From an uncultured Mucilaginibacter sp. (GTDB taxonomy: Bacteria > Bacteroidota > Bacteroidia > Sphingobacteriales > Sphingobacteriaceae), in the NCBI GenBank assembly GCA_903927645.1, contig CAIYNX010000236.1, positions 1-41,393 of the forward strand: a DNA stretch of 41,393 nucleotides, written 5' to 3'. Position 1 is the stretch's first letter, and each line of letters begins with the position of its first letter. The translations under genes were made by a program, and so were the position numbers. The notes below the pieces were generated by a model that saw only the letters and a list, made by a program, of their open reading frames with translations, was not told the DNA's origin and did no database searches. Shown piece by piece: positions 1 to 6,908 of this stretch.

Positions 1-66
1 GAGGTTATAGATTCAGTCTTACAAATTATGTGTTTTGATAATGTGATTTTAAAAGAAAATTTATAG
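1..66 (+). CDS. Possible C-terminal tail of an upstream gene (partial)
   Basis: Frame 1 is open from the first base to a TAG stop at 64-66 and would give 21 residues ending in CFDNVILKENL. The other two plus-strand frames hit stops within the first 40 bases. The fragment is too short to identify, and it may not be coding at all. Confidence 0.3.
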   Translation, partial: EVIDSVLQIMCFDNVILKENL

Positions 67-77
67 TAATCGCCTTT

Positions 78-94
78 CCAAGCGTGTCGCTTGG
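78..94. repeat. REP-like hairpin, left distal
   Basis: Perfect 7-bp stem with a TGT loop, CCAAGCG-TGT-CGCTTGG. It is the outer element of the pair on the left (3') side of the transposase gene. The same stem recurs at 731-747 with a different loop. Confidence 0.8.
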
Positions 95-102
95 ACATCA
101 AT

Positions 103-125
103 AATTTAAGCGTGCCGCTTAAATT
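103..125. repeat. REP-like hairpin, left proximal, overlapping the transposase stop codon
   Basis: A 10-bp stem, AATTTAAGCG / CGCTTAAATT, with a TGC loop. It overlaps the stop codon of the minus-strand transposase gene (complement of 124-126), so the end of the gene is built into the repeat. The stem shares its AAGCG/CGCTT core with the distal hairpin. Confidence 0.8.
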
Positions 126-660
126 AATAAATTATTTTCAACGGACTTTCCACATTTGCGCTACTATACCAGTATTCATATGCCGAACCAACAAAACCGA
201 CCCTAACGGGGTTTTCATGGATATAATCTATTTTTTGGTCTATAACTTGAGCCGAATATAACAAAACCGGATAATTTCCATTTTGCCAATCCCGATAGCT
301 ATCCGGATGATGGTTCTCGTTTACCGGATTATATTTTCTGGCATGTTTAAAAGCCTTAATCATCCATTCGAGCCTGCTTTCCAATGGGTTATTGGCTATC
401 ATTTCAAACAACTTTTTGGAGGTATGACTTTTGAACCTTCCTAAAACTTCGCCAAGAGAACCATCTGGTACATTAGCCACTAGGTGGATATGGTTGGTCA
501 TTATTACATAAGCATAAATATTTAGGTTTTTATGCGCTTGGCAATAAGCATGGTTTTCTATAATAAAATCGCTGTACAGCCGGCGTGTAAAAACATCAAT
601 CCAATTTACAACGGTTAAAGTAACAAAAAAGAGTTCGTCAGTTGAGGCATTGCGAGACAT
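124..660 (-). CDS. REP-associated tyrosine transposase (RAYT, Y1/HUH family)
   Basis: Single-strand DNA transposase-like protein of the Y1/HUH superfamily, 178 residues and apparently full length. The metal-binding His-hydrophobic-His motif is NHIHLV (H57, H59). Downstream is the family signature DYIHENPVRVGFV (residues 145-157) and a C-terminal YWYSSA stretch seen in Bacteroidota members. The candidate catalytic tyrosine is Y146 in that signature or Y130 in WQNGNYP; I cannot decide between them. Two REP-like hairpins lie on each side, the expected arrangement for RAYTs, which are thought to nick and mobilise REP sequences and are usually single-copy domesticated genes. Start ATG is the complement of 658-660. 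No insertion-sequence ends or target duplications are visible. Confidence 0.88.
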   Translation of the reverse strand: MSRNASTDELFFVTLTVVNWIDVFTRRLYSDFIIENHAYCQAHKNLNIYAYVIMTNHIHLVANVPDGSLGEVLGRFKSHTSKKLFEMIANNPLESRLEWMIKAFKHARKYNPVNENHHPDSYRDWQNGNYPVLLYSAQVIDQKIDYIHENPVRVGFVGSAYEYWYSSANVESPLKIIY

Positions 661-695
661 AGGCTTATTTTTTAATTAAAGATACCAGTTTTAGG

Positions 696-724
696 AATTA
701 TTTAAGCGACACGCTTAAATAATT
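696..724. repeat. REP-like hairpin, right proximal
   Basis: A 13-bp perfect stem with an ACA loop whose core is TTTAAGCG-ACA-CGCTTAAA. It lies just upstream of the transposase start and mirrors the left proximal hairpin at 103-125. Its loop, however, is the complement of the left distal loop. Confidence 0.8.
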
Positions 725-730
725 TGGTTT

Positions 731-747
731 CCAAGCGGCACGCTTGG
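731..747. repeat. REP-like hairpin, right distal
   Basis: CCAAGCG-GCA-CGCTTGG, a 7-bp stem identical to that at 78-94 but with a GCA loop. It closes the transposase unit on the 5' side of the gene. Confidence 0.8.
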
Positions 748-842
748 ATAGGCGGGTTTTTAAAATGCTTTTGGTTTGTAGCAATGGAATAATAAATTTT
801 TTACTTATAATTGTTTTAACAATCTAAACCAAATAATTTGTG

Positions 843-1874
843 ATGAAATTTTTTTTTATTAAGGTTTTCTATATCAGCACACTGATTACCTTTAGCCAAA
901 AAGCGATAGCCCAAAAAGCAGATACCACATCAACTAAAAACAAACAGGATGGTTATAATATAAAGTATCGTCAACCTTTGGATAGCCTTATGATGTTGGG
1001 TCTTAGTTTTATGGCTGATAATACCCTTTTTCACCTTCCAACTATACATGGAGGTAAGAGTTTTGATATTTTACCTAATATGGCACCGCCACTAAAGTTA
1101 TCCTTTAGGTATAAATCATTAGGTTTATCGGTATCAGGCTTGAGGTTTCTGCTCTATGGTACTGGTTACAAATCGTTTAATATTGATTGGACACCTACTA
1201 AAAACCTGAGTTTTTACTATCAATACGGAAGTGCTAAAAATTATCGCCTTGATTCACTTGAAAATTATACCAAATATCTCATCAACCCTAAAAATGAAAA
1301 TGTTAGTTTCCCAAACATAAAAACCACATTTTTTAAAGGCCAAAACTATTATTATTCAAATGGCAACAAGTTTGCTAACCGTCTGCCCGATCAGTATTAC
1401 GAAAAACAGAAAAAAAGTGCTGGCTCTTGGGTTATACCTTTCAGCTTTTTCTATACTAAAATCGATTTATCAAGTGAAAAATTCAAAGATTTTACCCAAC
1501 CTGGTAGCCTTGGTCTTCCCTATAACCTTAGCGACTTTTCTGTTGTTACCGGCATAGGTTATACTTATAATTGGATGATATTCCGTCGCTTTCTTGTTAA
1601 TTTTCGCGAAATTCCTCTATTGGGTTTAAATTATAACCATGCGAATTATGATAACAACATGCATGTTAATAATTTGGCATTTACTTTTGGAACACAAACA
1701 GATTTTGTATTTGCTTATGTTTCAAAAAACTGGATATTTAGCGAAAGAGTACAAGGAATAAGTGGGCAGGACTTAAGTACTCAAAAAAGGTTAATCACCA
1801 CCCATATTTTCACCGAGGTCTCCATTGCGCACACCTTTGGTGTACCTAAGTTTCTTAAAAAGAGGAAAAGGTAA
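843..1874 (+). CDS. DUF4421-like outer-membrane protein
   Basis: Exported protein of 343 residues with a signal peptide (about 1-23, ending ITFSQKAIAQ). The remainder is rich in aromatic residues with alternating strands (SFRYKSLGLSVSG, NLSFYYQYG, FTFGTQTDFVFAYV), as in a small outer-membrane beta barrel. General pattern and length recall the Bacteroidota family DUF4421, whose function is unknown; this match is from memory and moderate. ATG at 843 is chosen over the GTG directly before it at 840. The gene stands alone between the REP unit and an unrelated lipoprotein, with no operon partner. Confidence 0.6.
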   Translation: MKFFFIKVFYISTLITFSQKAIAQKADTTSTKNKQDGYNIKYRQPLDSLMMLGLSFMADNTLFHLPTIHGGKSFDILPNMAPPLKLSFRYKSLGLSVSGLRFLLYGTGYKSFNIDWTPTKNLSFYYQYGSAKNYRLDSLENYTKYLINPKNENVSFPNIKTTFFKGQNYYYSNGNKFANRLPDQYYEKQKKSAGSWVIPFSFFYTKIDLSSEKFKDFTQPGSLGLPYNLSDFSVVTGIGYTYNWMIFRRFLVNFREIPLLGLNYNHANYDNNMHVNNLAFTFGTQTDFVFAYVSKNWIFSERVQGISGQDLSTQKRLITTHIFTEVSIAHTFGVPKFLKKRKR

Positions 1875-2019
1875 GGAGATTAAATGAATTACAATTTTTG
1901 TTTCTTTATAAGAGGGTAATTAACTTGAATTCGCATTTATTAAATTCAATTTTATCCAAGTTTATTTGGTTTAAAAGTGGGTACGCAATCAGTTTCAAGT
2001 TATATTAAAAACTGAATAT

Positions 2020-2625
2020 ATGAAGTTTAGGTTTCAATTGATGTTATTAATTGCTTTTTCGGTTGCTTGCAAAAATTCAAGTAGAAAGGTAATCTCTAAG
2101 ACCTTAAATCTGCAAGAAATAAAAATCACCATAGCTAAGTACGATTCGATCTATTTAAAGCATGATCCCAAATTTATAAAAAGCTATGTTCAAATAAAGG
2201 GGAACAATCATTTTACACAATTAAAAAACTTGAAGAGCCTACCTGAAGGTATTACAGAATCAATTGATATTCTGTATAACAAAAATGGAAAGATAATCGT
2301 GTTGGAAATTTTACCTGAAAGTGAATCAGGAGATTATTTTAATTCAGTTACCTATTATTTCTATGAAAATGGCAAAACAATGGCTTATGAAACTTATTCT
2401 TCATTTTTTAGTGATGATTGCACAATTGAAGGCCTAACAAATGGCAGCGTGAAGGAAATAAAAAGGCAATATTTTGATACCCAATTTAAATCATTAGGTA
2501 CCACCTATTCTCTAACCGATGATAAGAATAAAAAATTAGATAGCTCAAAATGTATCTTCAATTATAGGATGGAGATAGAACCTGTAAAGTCGGTTATCGA
2601 TATAGAGGAATTGAAGAGGCTTTAA
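2020..2625 (+). CDS. Hypothetical lipoprotein
   Basis: A protein of 201 residues whose N-terminus is a lipoprotein signal, with the lipobox FSVAC putting the acylated cysteine at about residue 17. The rest is soluble and mixed alpha/beta, with a lysine-rich first half and several Tyr/Phe strands (SVTYYFYENGKTMAYETY). I recognise no family. It would be anchored in the inner or outer membrane facing the periplasm. Gaps of about 145 bp on each side suggest a single-gene transcript. Confidence 0.65.
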   Translation: MKFRFQLMLLIAFSVACKNSSRKVISKTLNLQEIKITIAKYDSIYLKHDPKFIKSYVQIKGNNHFTQLKNLKSLPEGITESIDILYNKNGKIIVLEILPESESGDYFNSVTYYFYENGKTMAYETYSSFFSDDCTIEGLTNGSVKEIKRQYFDTQFKSLGTTYSLTDDKNKKLDSSKCIFNYRMEIEPVKSVIDIEELKRL

Positions 2626-2771
2626 TTATGATCTTGAAAATAACTCTGCCCGCCCGAGCAAAGCGCTTAAACAGGGGCAACTTCAATCAAAAAGTAATGA
2701 AACCCAAAAAAGGGCTACCAACACACCTAATGGTATCGATAACCCTATAAAACAACCTCTCTTTGTTTTAA

Positions 2772-3137
2772 CTATATAATCACAGCTTCTTTGTTTTCGG
2801 TAAAGGCAACCACCAGAAAAACTATCACCGAATTGGCTACGTAATAAATGGCATCTAAACCTTTAAAATTGAGAACAAAGGGGATGATGGCAAATGCAGT
2901 AGCAACGCTTAAATCAATAGCGAGGTGCAAATCAAAAGGAATTACTTTTGTTAATGCAAATTTATATTTGGTGATGATGCTCACCAATATGACGGCGAAT
3001 CCGGTAATTACCGATAGTGTTACCGCTAAAGGAGATGATTCACCAAGTTTTAATAAAAACGGACCAGCTATCAGCAATACAGCGGCAGAATAATCAATAA
3101 TGCCGTGAAAGGTGGGAGAAATAAATCTAAGTTTCAT
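2772..3137 (-). CDS. Small four-helix membrane protein (SPW-repeat-like)
   Basis: A 121-residue integral membrane protein with about four hydrophobic segments (residues 11-30, 37-55, 70-92 and 96-113). It begins MKLRFISPTFHGIIDYSAAVLL; similar His-Gly-x-x-Asp-Tyr starts occur in small Bacteroidota membrane proteins. The IPFVLNFKGLDAIYYVANS segment resembles the SPW repeat. Function unknown. It follows the NTF2-like gene by 16 bp on the same strand, so the two are probably co-transcribed, downstream of the AraC regulator. Confidence 0.65.
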   Translation of the reverse strand: MKLRFISPTFHGIIDYSAAVLLIAGPFLLKLGESSPLAVTLSVITGFAVILVSIITKYKFALTKVIPFDLHLAIDLSVATAFAIIPFVLNFKGLDAIYYVANSVIVFLVVAFTENKEAVII

Positions 3138-3153
3138 GATATTGGCTGTGTTA

Positions 3154-3507
3154 TTATCCTTTAAAATATTCTTCTTCTACAATTTCTCCATTTTCCCAAA
3201 CCGACCTTAAAATTTCGTGCCACAGGATATTGCTACCATCGGCCATCAAAAAATCAAAAGTAAATTCAGCAAATGATACATTGCCGTTAATAACCGCATG
3301 TTGTATGGTAATGCCATTTACATTTTTAATTGCTCCGGTAAAACCTTTCATTTTTTCAACTAATTCGGCACGGGTGTGGGTAATGGTACCATCAAAATCA
3401 ATTGTTTTAGCATTGGTAGCAAAATATTTTTCGCAAGCTTCAATAATTTGTCCTTGTTTAACCATTTCGTTTTTAGCCGCAAATAGTTCGTTTAAATTCT
3501 TTTCCAT
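3154..3507 (-). CDS. NTF2/SnoaL-like protein
   Basis: A 117-residue cytoplasmic protein with the NTF2-like cone fold pattern: an N-terminal helical part (FAAKNEMVKQGQIIEACEKYF) followed by strands FDGTITHTRAELVEKM, VSFAEFTFDFLMADGS and ILWHEILRSVWENGEIVEEEYF. Members of this family are small-molecule enzymes or ligand binders; the substrate cannot be read from sequence. It is 90 bp downstream of the AraC regulator and 16 bp upstream of the membrane protein gene. A promoter-like box and a palindrome sit in the 90-bp gap, so this pair may be a regulated two-gene unit. Confidence 0.75.
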   Translation of the reverse strand: MEKNLNELFAAKNEMVKQGQIIEACEKYFATNAKTIDFDGTITHTRAELVEKMKGFTGAIKNVNGITIQHAVINGNVSFAEFTFDFLMADGSNILWHEILRSVWENGEIVEEEYFKG

Positions 3508-3539
3508 TTTTTTAATTTTTTTGTTGATTATTTATAGAA

Positions 3540-3576
3540 CAAATGTACCTGTAACCTACAGGGTACTTGCTACAAA
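3540..3576 (-). promoter_or_regulatory. Promoter-like boxes with an internal dyad before the NTF2-like gene
   Basis: On the minus strand TACATTTG (3547-3540) fits the Bacteroidota -7 box TAnnTTTG. A TTTG at 3576-3573 could serve as the -33 box, although the 25-nt gap is long. Between them lies a dyad CCTGTA-ACC-TACAGG (3548-3562), which is well placed for a regulator to block or bend the promoter. The AraC gene next door is the obvious candidate, by inference only. Confidence 0.4.
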
Positions 3577-3597
3577 AAACAGACAAATGACTGGACT

Positions 3598-4626
3598 TTA
3601 CGCTCCTAACAAAAATTGAGTGGGTGTTTTGCCGGTTTGCTTTTTAAAAAAAGTCATGAAATGGTTAGGCTCTTTAAAGCCTAAATCAAAAGCTATTTCT
3701 ACAATGGGGATATTTAATTGAAGTTGTTTTTTACCTTCTTCAATTAGTTTTTGGTTAATTAATTGTTTAACCGACGTGCCTAGTTTTTCATGTACCCTCC
3801 TTGATAAGGTTTTAATGCTTAAGGCCAATTGGTCGGCATAATATTCAGCAAAATGGTGGGCAAAGTAATTAGAATTAATAAGTTGGTATAAATCATTAAT
3901 AATTGGGTCGCTTGTTCTGTAACTATAATCTTCCCTAAATTCTGTTGGAGTTTTACTGGTTTGTTTTTTAAAGAAACGATTAAAATATGCTGGGTCATTA
4001 AAACCTACCTCAAATGCAATTTCTTTGGTTGATTGATTGGTAAATACAACCCTACGCTTGGTTTCTAATAATACACGGGCTGTAATAATTCCATTTACAC
4101 TTCTATTTAGTTTTTCTTGAAATAGCAAATTAATACGCTTAGGCTTTTCTTGTAAATTTTTGGAGAATTCGATGAGATTTAGTGGTTTTGGGAAAACTTT
4201 TTCCAAATGGTCAACAAAATCAAAAAGTAAGTTTACCTGTTGGTTAGTTGCGCCAAAGGGGTTTAGTTGTAACCAGTTATTAATAGCATTTGTTAAAACC
4301 TCCTCTGCATCATTAACTTTGGTAAACGGTTGATGGTCCACCTTATCAATTTCAATATGCCCCAAACCAACCAGATGTTTAAAAAGGTAGCGAGAGTTTT
4401 CAAATTGACTAACAACCTCTCCATTAAAAGCAATGGTACTAATATTGAATTTTCCTACTAAAAGCTGGAAATATTGCCCGGGCGATAAGAAAATAGCCTT
4501 TGGTGCTTGGAAAGTATAATTTTGAAAATCGACTTGAAAAATACCCTGCCCGGCCATTAAGTACAAAATAGTGTACTTATCAAAAACATAAATTTTGTTT
4601 AATTCGGCCTCAAAATCCGTCAACAT
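3598..4626 (-). CDS. AraC family regulator with two AraC-type DNA-binding domains
   Basis: Transcription factor of 342 residues. The N-terminal part (about 1-100) looks like a cupin-type sensor (APKAIFLSPGQYFQLL). Two AraC helix-turn-helix blocks follow, one at about 145-232 (KEIAFEVGFNDPAYFNRFF, then KKQTSKTPTEF) and one at about 245-342 (VEIAFDLGFKEPNHFMTFF, then KKQTGKTPTQF). Ordinary family members have only one such block, so this protein carries four potential helix-turn-helix units. It is divergent from the alpha/beta hydrolase gene at 4760 and upstream of two small genes on its own strand; those three are its likely targets. Start ATG is the complement of 4624-4626. Confidence 0.88.
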   Translation of the reverse strand: MLTDFEAELNKIYVFDKYTILYLMAGQGIFQVDFQNYTFQAPKAIFLSPGQYFQLLVGKFNISTIAFNGEVVSQFENSRYLFKHLVGLGHIEIDKVDHQPFTKVNDAEEVLTNAINNWLQLNPFGATNQQVNLLFDFVDHLEKVFPKPLNLIEFSKNLQEKPKRINLLFQEKLNRSVNGIITARVLLETKRRVVFTNQSTKEIAFEVGFNDPAYFNRFFKKQTSKTPTEFREDYSYRTSDPIINDLYQLINSNYFAHHFAEYYADQLALSIKTLSRRVHEKLGTSVKQLINQKLIEEGKKQLQLNIPIVEIAFDLGFKEPNHFMTFFKKQTGKTPTQFLLGA

Positions 4627-4699
4627 AATTATACAAACTGAAAAAGCAGATAGACGAAGTAACTTGTAACAAAAATACCTAAAAATTCATATCGAAATT

Positions 4700-4720
4700 C
4701 AATATCAAATTAAGATATTG
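4700..4720. promoter_or_regulatory. Dyad between the AraC gene and the hydrolase gene
   Basis: Perfect inverted repeat CAATATC-(7 nt)-GATATTG in the 133-bp divergent intergenic region. Position and symmetry suit an operator controlling one or both genes. The half-sites differ from the dyad at 3548-3562, so the two need not bind the same protein. Confidence 0.4.
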
Positions 4721-4759
4721 TTTGTTTAAATTGCCATTTTAAAACATAATTTATTTTTA

Positions 4760-5638
4760 ATGCACTTCGCTTTTTTTACAGGATATACCAAAGCTGAAAT
4801 TGAACTTGCATCTTTAGAGCTGAAGTTACTGATGCATATATTTTATCCAACAGAAACCGCCGAACAAGCCATTCAACTAGGTCCTTTTATTTTGGATGTA
4901 TCCGAAAATAGCACTGTTAGTGCCGGGAGCTACCCATTGGTTATATTTTCGCATGGAAGCGGGTCAATGCCTTTGTTGTTTCGTGGTTTAGGGCAATATT
5001 TAGCTCGAAATGGCTACATAGTTGGGATGCCTGAGCACCCTTTTAATAACCGTACAGACAATAGCGGAGTTGATACCCTCGAGAATTTTATAAATCGTCC
5101 ATTACATTTACAAATAGCTATCAATTGGTTTATTGAAAAATCGGCCTTTAAAAGCCATTTAATGGCCGATAATATTTCGATCATCGGCCATTCATTGGGT
5201 GGCTATACTGCCTTGGCTTTGGCTGGTGGCATACCAACTCCATTGCCTTTTAAAGATATATTGCCAAAACCTTTAACAGTTGTAAACGACACTAGGATAA
5301 AGAGTATGGTATTATTAGCTCCCGCAACGGTATTGTTTAGCATGGAGGGCGCCTTAGCCAATGTTGACCTACCAATTTTAATGTATACAGCCGAGCTGGA
5401 TAAGCTTACCCTCGGCACCCAACAAGCAGATATAGTGCTGAATGGGGTTAAAAACAGGACTAAGGTTAAGCATAAAATAATACCCAATGCTGGGCATTTT
5501 TCATTTATGAACGTTTATCCAGATGAGTTGAAAAGTGTAAATATTCCTCCCTCACAAGACCCACCGGGCTTTAACCGACAAGCATTTTTAGACGAGTTGT
5601 ATCCGGAAATTGTTGAATTTTTAAGAAAAGGGAATTAG
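4760..5638 (+). CDS. Alpha/beta hydrolase, dienelactone/PAF-acetylhydrolase-like
   Basis: A 292-residue hydrolase without a signal peptide. The oxyanion region is LVIFSHGSGSMP (about 59-70). The nucleophile elbow is IIGHSLGGY (Ser at about 145), the acidic residue is probably the Asp in AELDKLTLG, and the catalytic His is in NAGHFSFM. The overall layout resembles the bacterial dienelactone hydrolase / platelet-activating-factor acetylhydrolase-like group, which cleaves esters; the substrate is unknown. It is transcribed divergently from the double-domain AraC regulator, with a palindrome between them, so control by that regulator is plausible. Confidence 0.8.
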   Translation: MHFAFFTGYTKAEIELASLELKLLMHIFYPTETAEQAIQLGPFILDVSENSTVSAGSYPLVIFSHGSGSMPLLFRGLGQYLARNGYIVGMPEHPFNNRTDNSGVDTLENFINRPLHLQIAINWFIEKSAFKSHLMADNISIIGHSLGGYTALALAGGIPTPLPFKDILPKPLTVVNDTRIKSMVLLAPATVLFSMEGALANVDLPILMYTAELDKLTLGTQQADIVLNGVKNRTKVKHKIIPNAGHFSFMNVYPDELKSVNIPPSQDPPGFNRQAFLDELYPEIVEFLRKGN

Positions 5639-5815
5639 CAAAATTCAAATTATCTATATTGATTGTATTAAAATGTATATTTAATAAAATGTGCATTAAA
5701 TATTTATTCTGAAACGAGGATAGAAAATTTGTTAACCCATAAAAATCACCTCAAAAAATCATTGCCTATTATTTTTATAATTATTGAGAGGTGCATTTAT
5801 AAACTACTTTTAATC

Positions 5816-5840
5816 TTAACCCAGTACAATTTTGGGTTAA
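5816..5840. terminator. Hairpin overlapping the stop of the cupin gene
   Basis: An 8-bp stem TTAACCCA / TGGGTTAA with a 9-nt loop, covering the stop codon of the minus-strand cupin gene. No clear T-run follows on the minus strand, so it may be a weak terminator or a transcript-stabilising 3' hairpin. Confidence 0.4.
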
Positions 5841-6211
5841 ATCCAGCCTAATTCTTTAACGGTCATATCGCTTTCAACTTGGCCGGTATGTAAAATTTCT
5901 TTTGGTTCAAATAGTAGGTTAAAAACAATTTCGCCGTTGGTATGTGGCCTATGTTCAACTCCTTTTGGTACAATGATTATTTCACCTTCCTTAATTTCAA
6001 CTGTACGGCCGTCTCTAAAATCCATTTTTAAAGTTCCTTTAAAAACCATAAATAGCTCATCTTCGTTTTCGTGGCTATGCCATACAAATTCGTCTTTTAG
6101 CTTGCAAAGTTTAACATACTGACCATTTAGTTCGCCAATAATATGAGGCGTCCATAGTTTATCAAATAAGTCGAATTTCTCGGCAATGTTGATAGGGTTT
6201 ATTGGGGTCAT
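5837..6211 (-). CDS. Small single-domain cupin protein
   Basis: A 124-residue protein that is essentially one cupin barrel. The metal-binding motif 1 is WHSHENEDELF (His-x-His with Glu about six residues later), followed by FKGTLKMDFRDG and IIIVPKGVEHRPH, which supplies the fourth ligand. Such proteins bind Mn, Fe or Zn and act as small oxygenases, isomerases or sugar/ligand sensors; none of these can be chosen here. It is a single gene, with about 200-250 bp on each side, and no secretion signal. Confidence 0.82.
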   Translation of the reverse strand: MTPINPINIAEKFDLFDKLWTPHIIGELNGQYVKLCKLKDEFVWHSHENEDELFMVFKGTLKMDFRDGRTVEIKEGEIIIVPKGVEHRPHTNGEIVFNLLFEPKEILHTGQVESDMTVKELGWI

Positions 6212-6458
6212 TTCATTTAATATTAGCGTAGTGTATAAAATATTTTAAAAATTCATCCTCCAAAGTAAGTCAATTTTTATCAATCAGTTTTGTTGTAAAC
6301 AATATATTACTATCTAAATTTGAGTCAAAAAAATACCTTTCATTTAAAATTATATTTTGGTAAATTTTTACTAACATAAAATTCATCAATAGGTATGCTT
6401 GTTTAAAAATAGTTAGCTGTAACAATTTGTATGCTCTTAAATCTTATAAAAAATCAAT

Positions 6459-6893
6459 ATGAAAAAGCACAATTCTTTATTGCTATTAGCATTTACCACC
6501 ATAGTATTGAGTGCCTGTAACCAGGATGATGAAAAACAAACTGTTGGAACTTGGGATGGAACCGATTATAATACCGGAAGAGATACCGTGATTAACAATC
6601 AAACTTACCATTTCAGTAGCTATGGTTATTGGTATTTATATAATAATAACCAGGTTGCCAGGTATTACCCCCGCACCGGATATACAGAAGTTTTGCCGGC
6701 TGATGAACACCGCAGCGGTCAGTTCCTTTCTTCGTCTAAACATAATGAAAACGGAGGAGCTAACGAGGAGCCAACCAATTTTAGTAGTGGTAGGGGTGGG
6801 GTAGTGCAGGGCTTTGGCAGTACCGCTCGTGGCGTTTCATCAAGCGAAGGTTTTGGCGGAACAGCGCATGGTGGAGAAGGTGTTGGCGAGTAA
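6459..6893 (+). CDS. Lipoprotein with a Gly/Ser-rich tail, YgiB-like position
   Basis: A 144-residue lipoprotein: signal peptide with lipobox VLSAC (Cys at about 20), a Tyr/Asn-rich middle (HFSSYGYWYLYNNN) and a low-complexity C-terminus built on GFGSTARG and GFGGTAHGG. It lies 15 bp before a glutathionylspermidine-synthase-like gene. In E. coli the lipoprotein YgiB (DUF1190), also with a Gly/Ser/Ala-rich FG-containing tail, sits directly before the homologous enzyme YgiC. Direct sequence similarity is weak by eye, so I treat it as a positional analogue, possibly a distant homologue. Confidence 0.72.
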   Translation: MKKHNSLLLLAFTTIVLSACNQDDEKQTVGTWDGTDYNTGRDTVINNQTYHFSSYGYWYLYNNNQVARYYPRTGYTEVLPADEHRSGQFLSSSKHNENGGANEEPTNFSSGRGGVVQGFGSTARGVSSSEGFGGTAHGGEGVGE

Positions 6894-6908
6894 ATATAAA
6901 AAACCTTT

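Noticed and set aside
78..747. Classical insertion sequence
   Set aside because: The inverted elements are REP-type hairpin pairs, not IS terminal repeats; no target duplication is seen.
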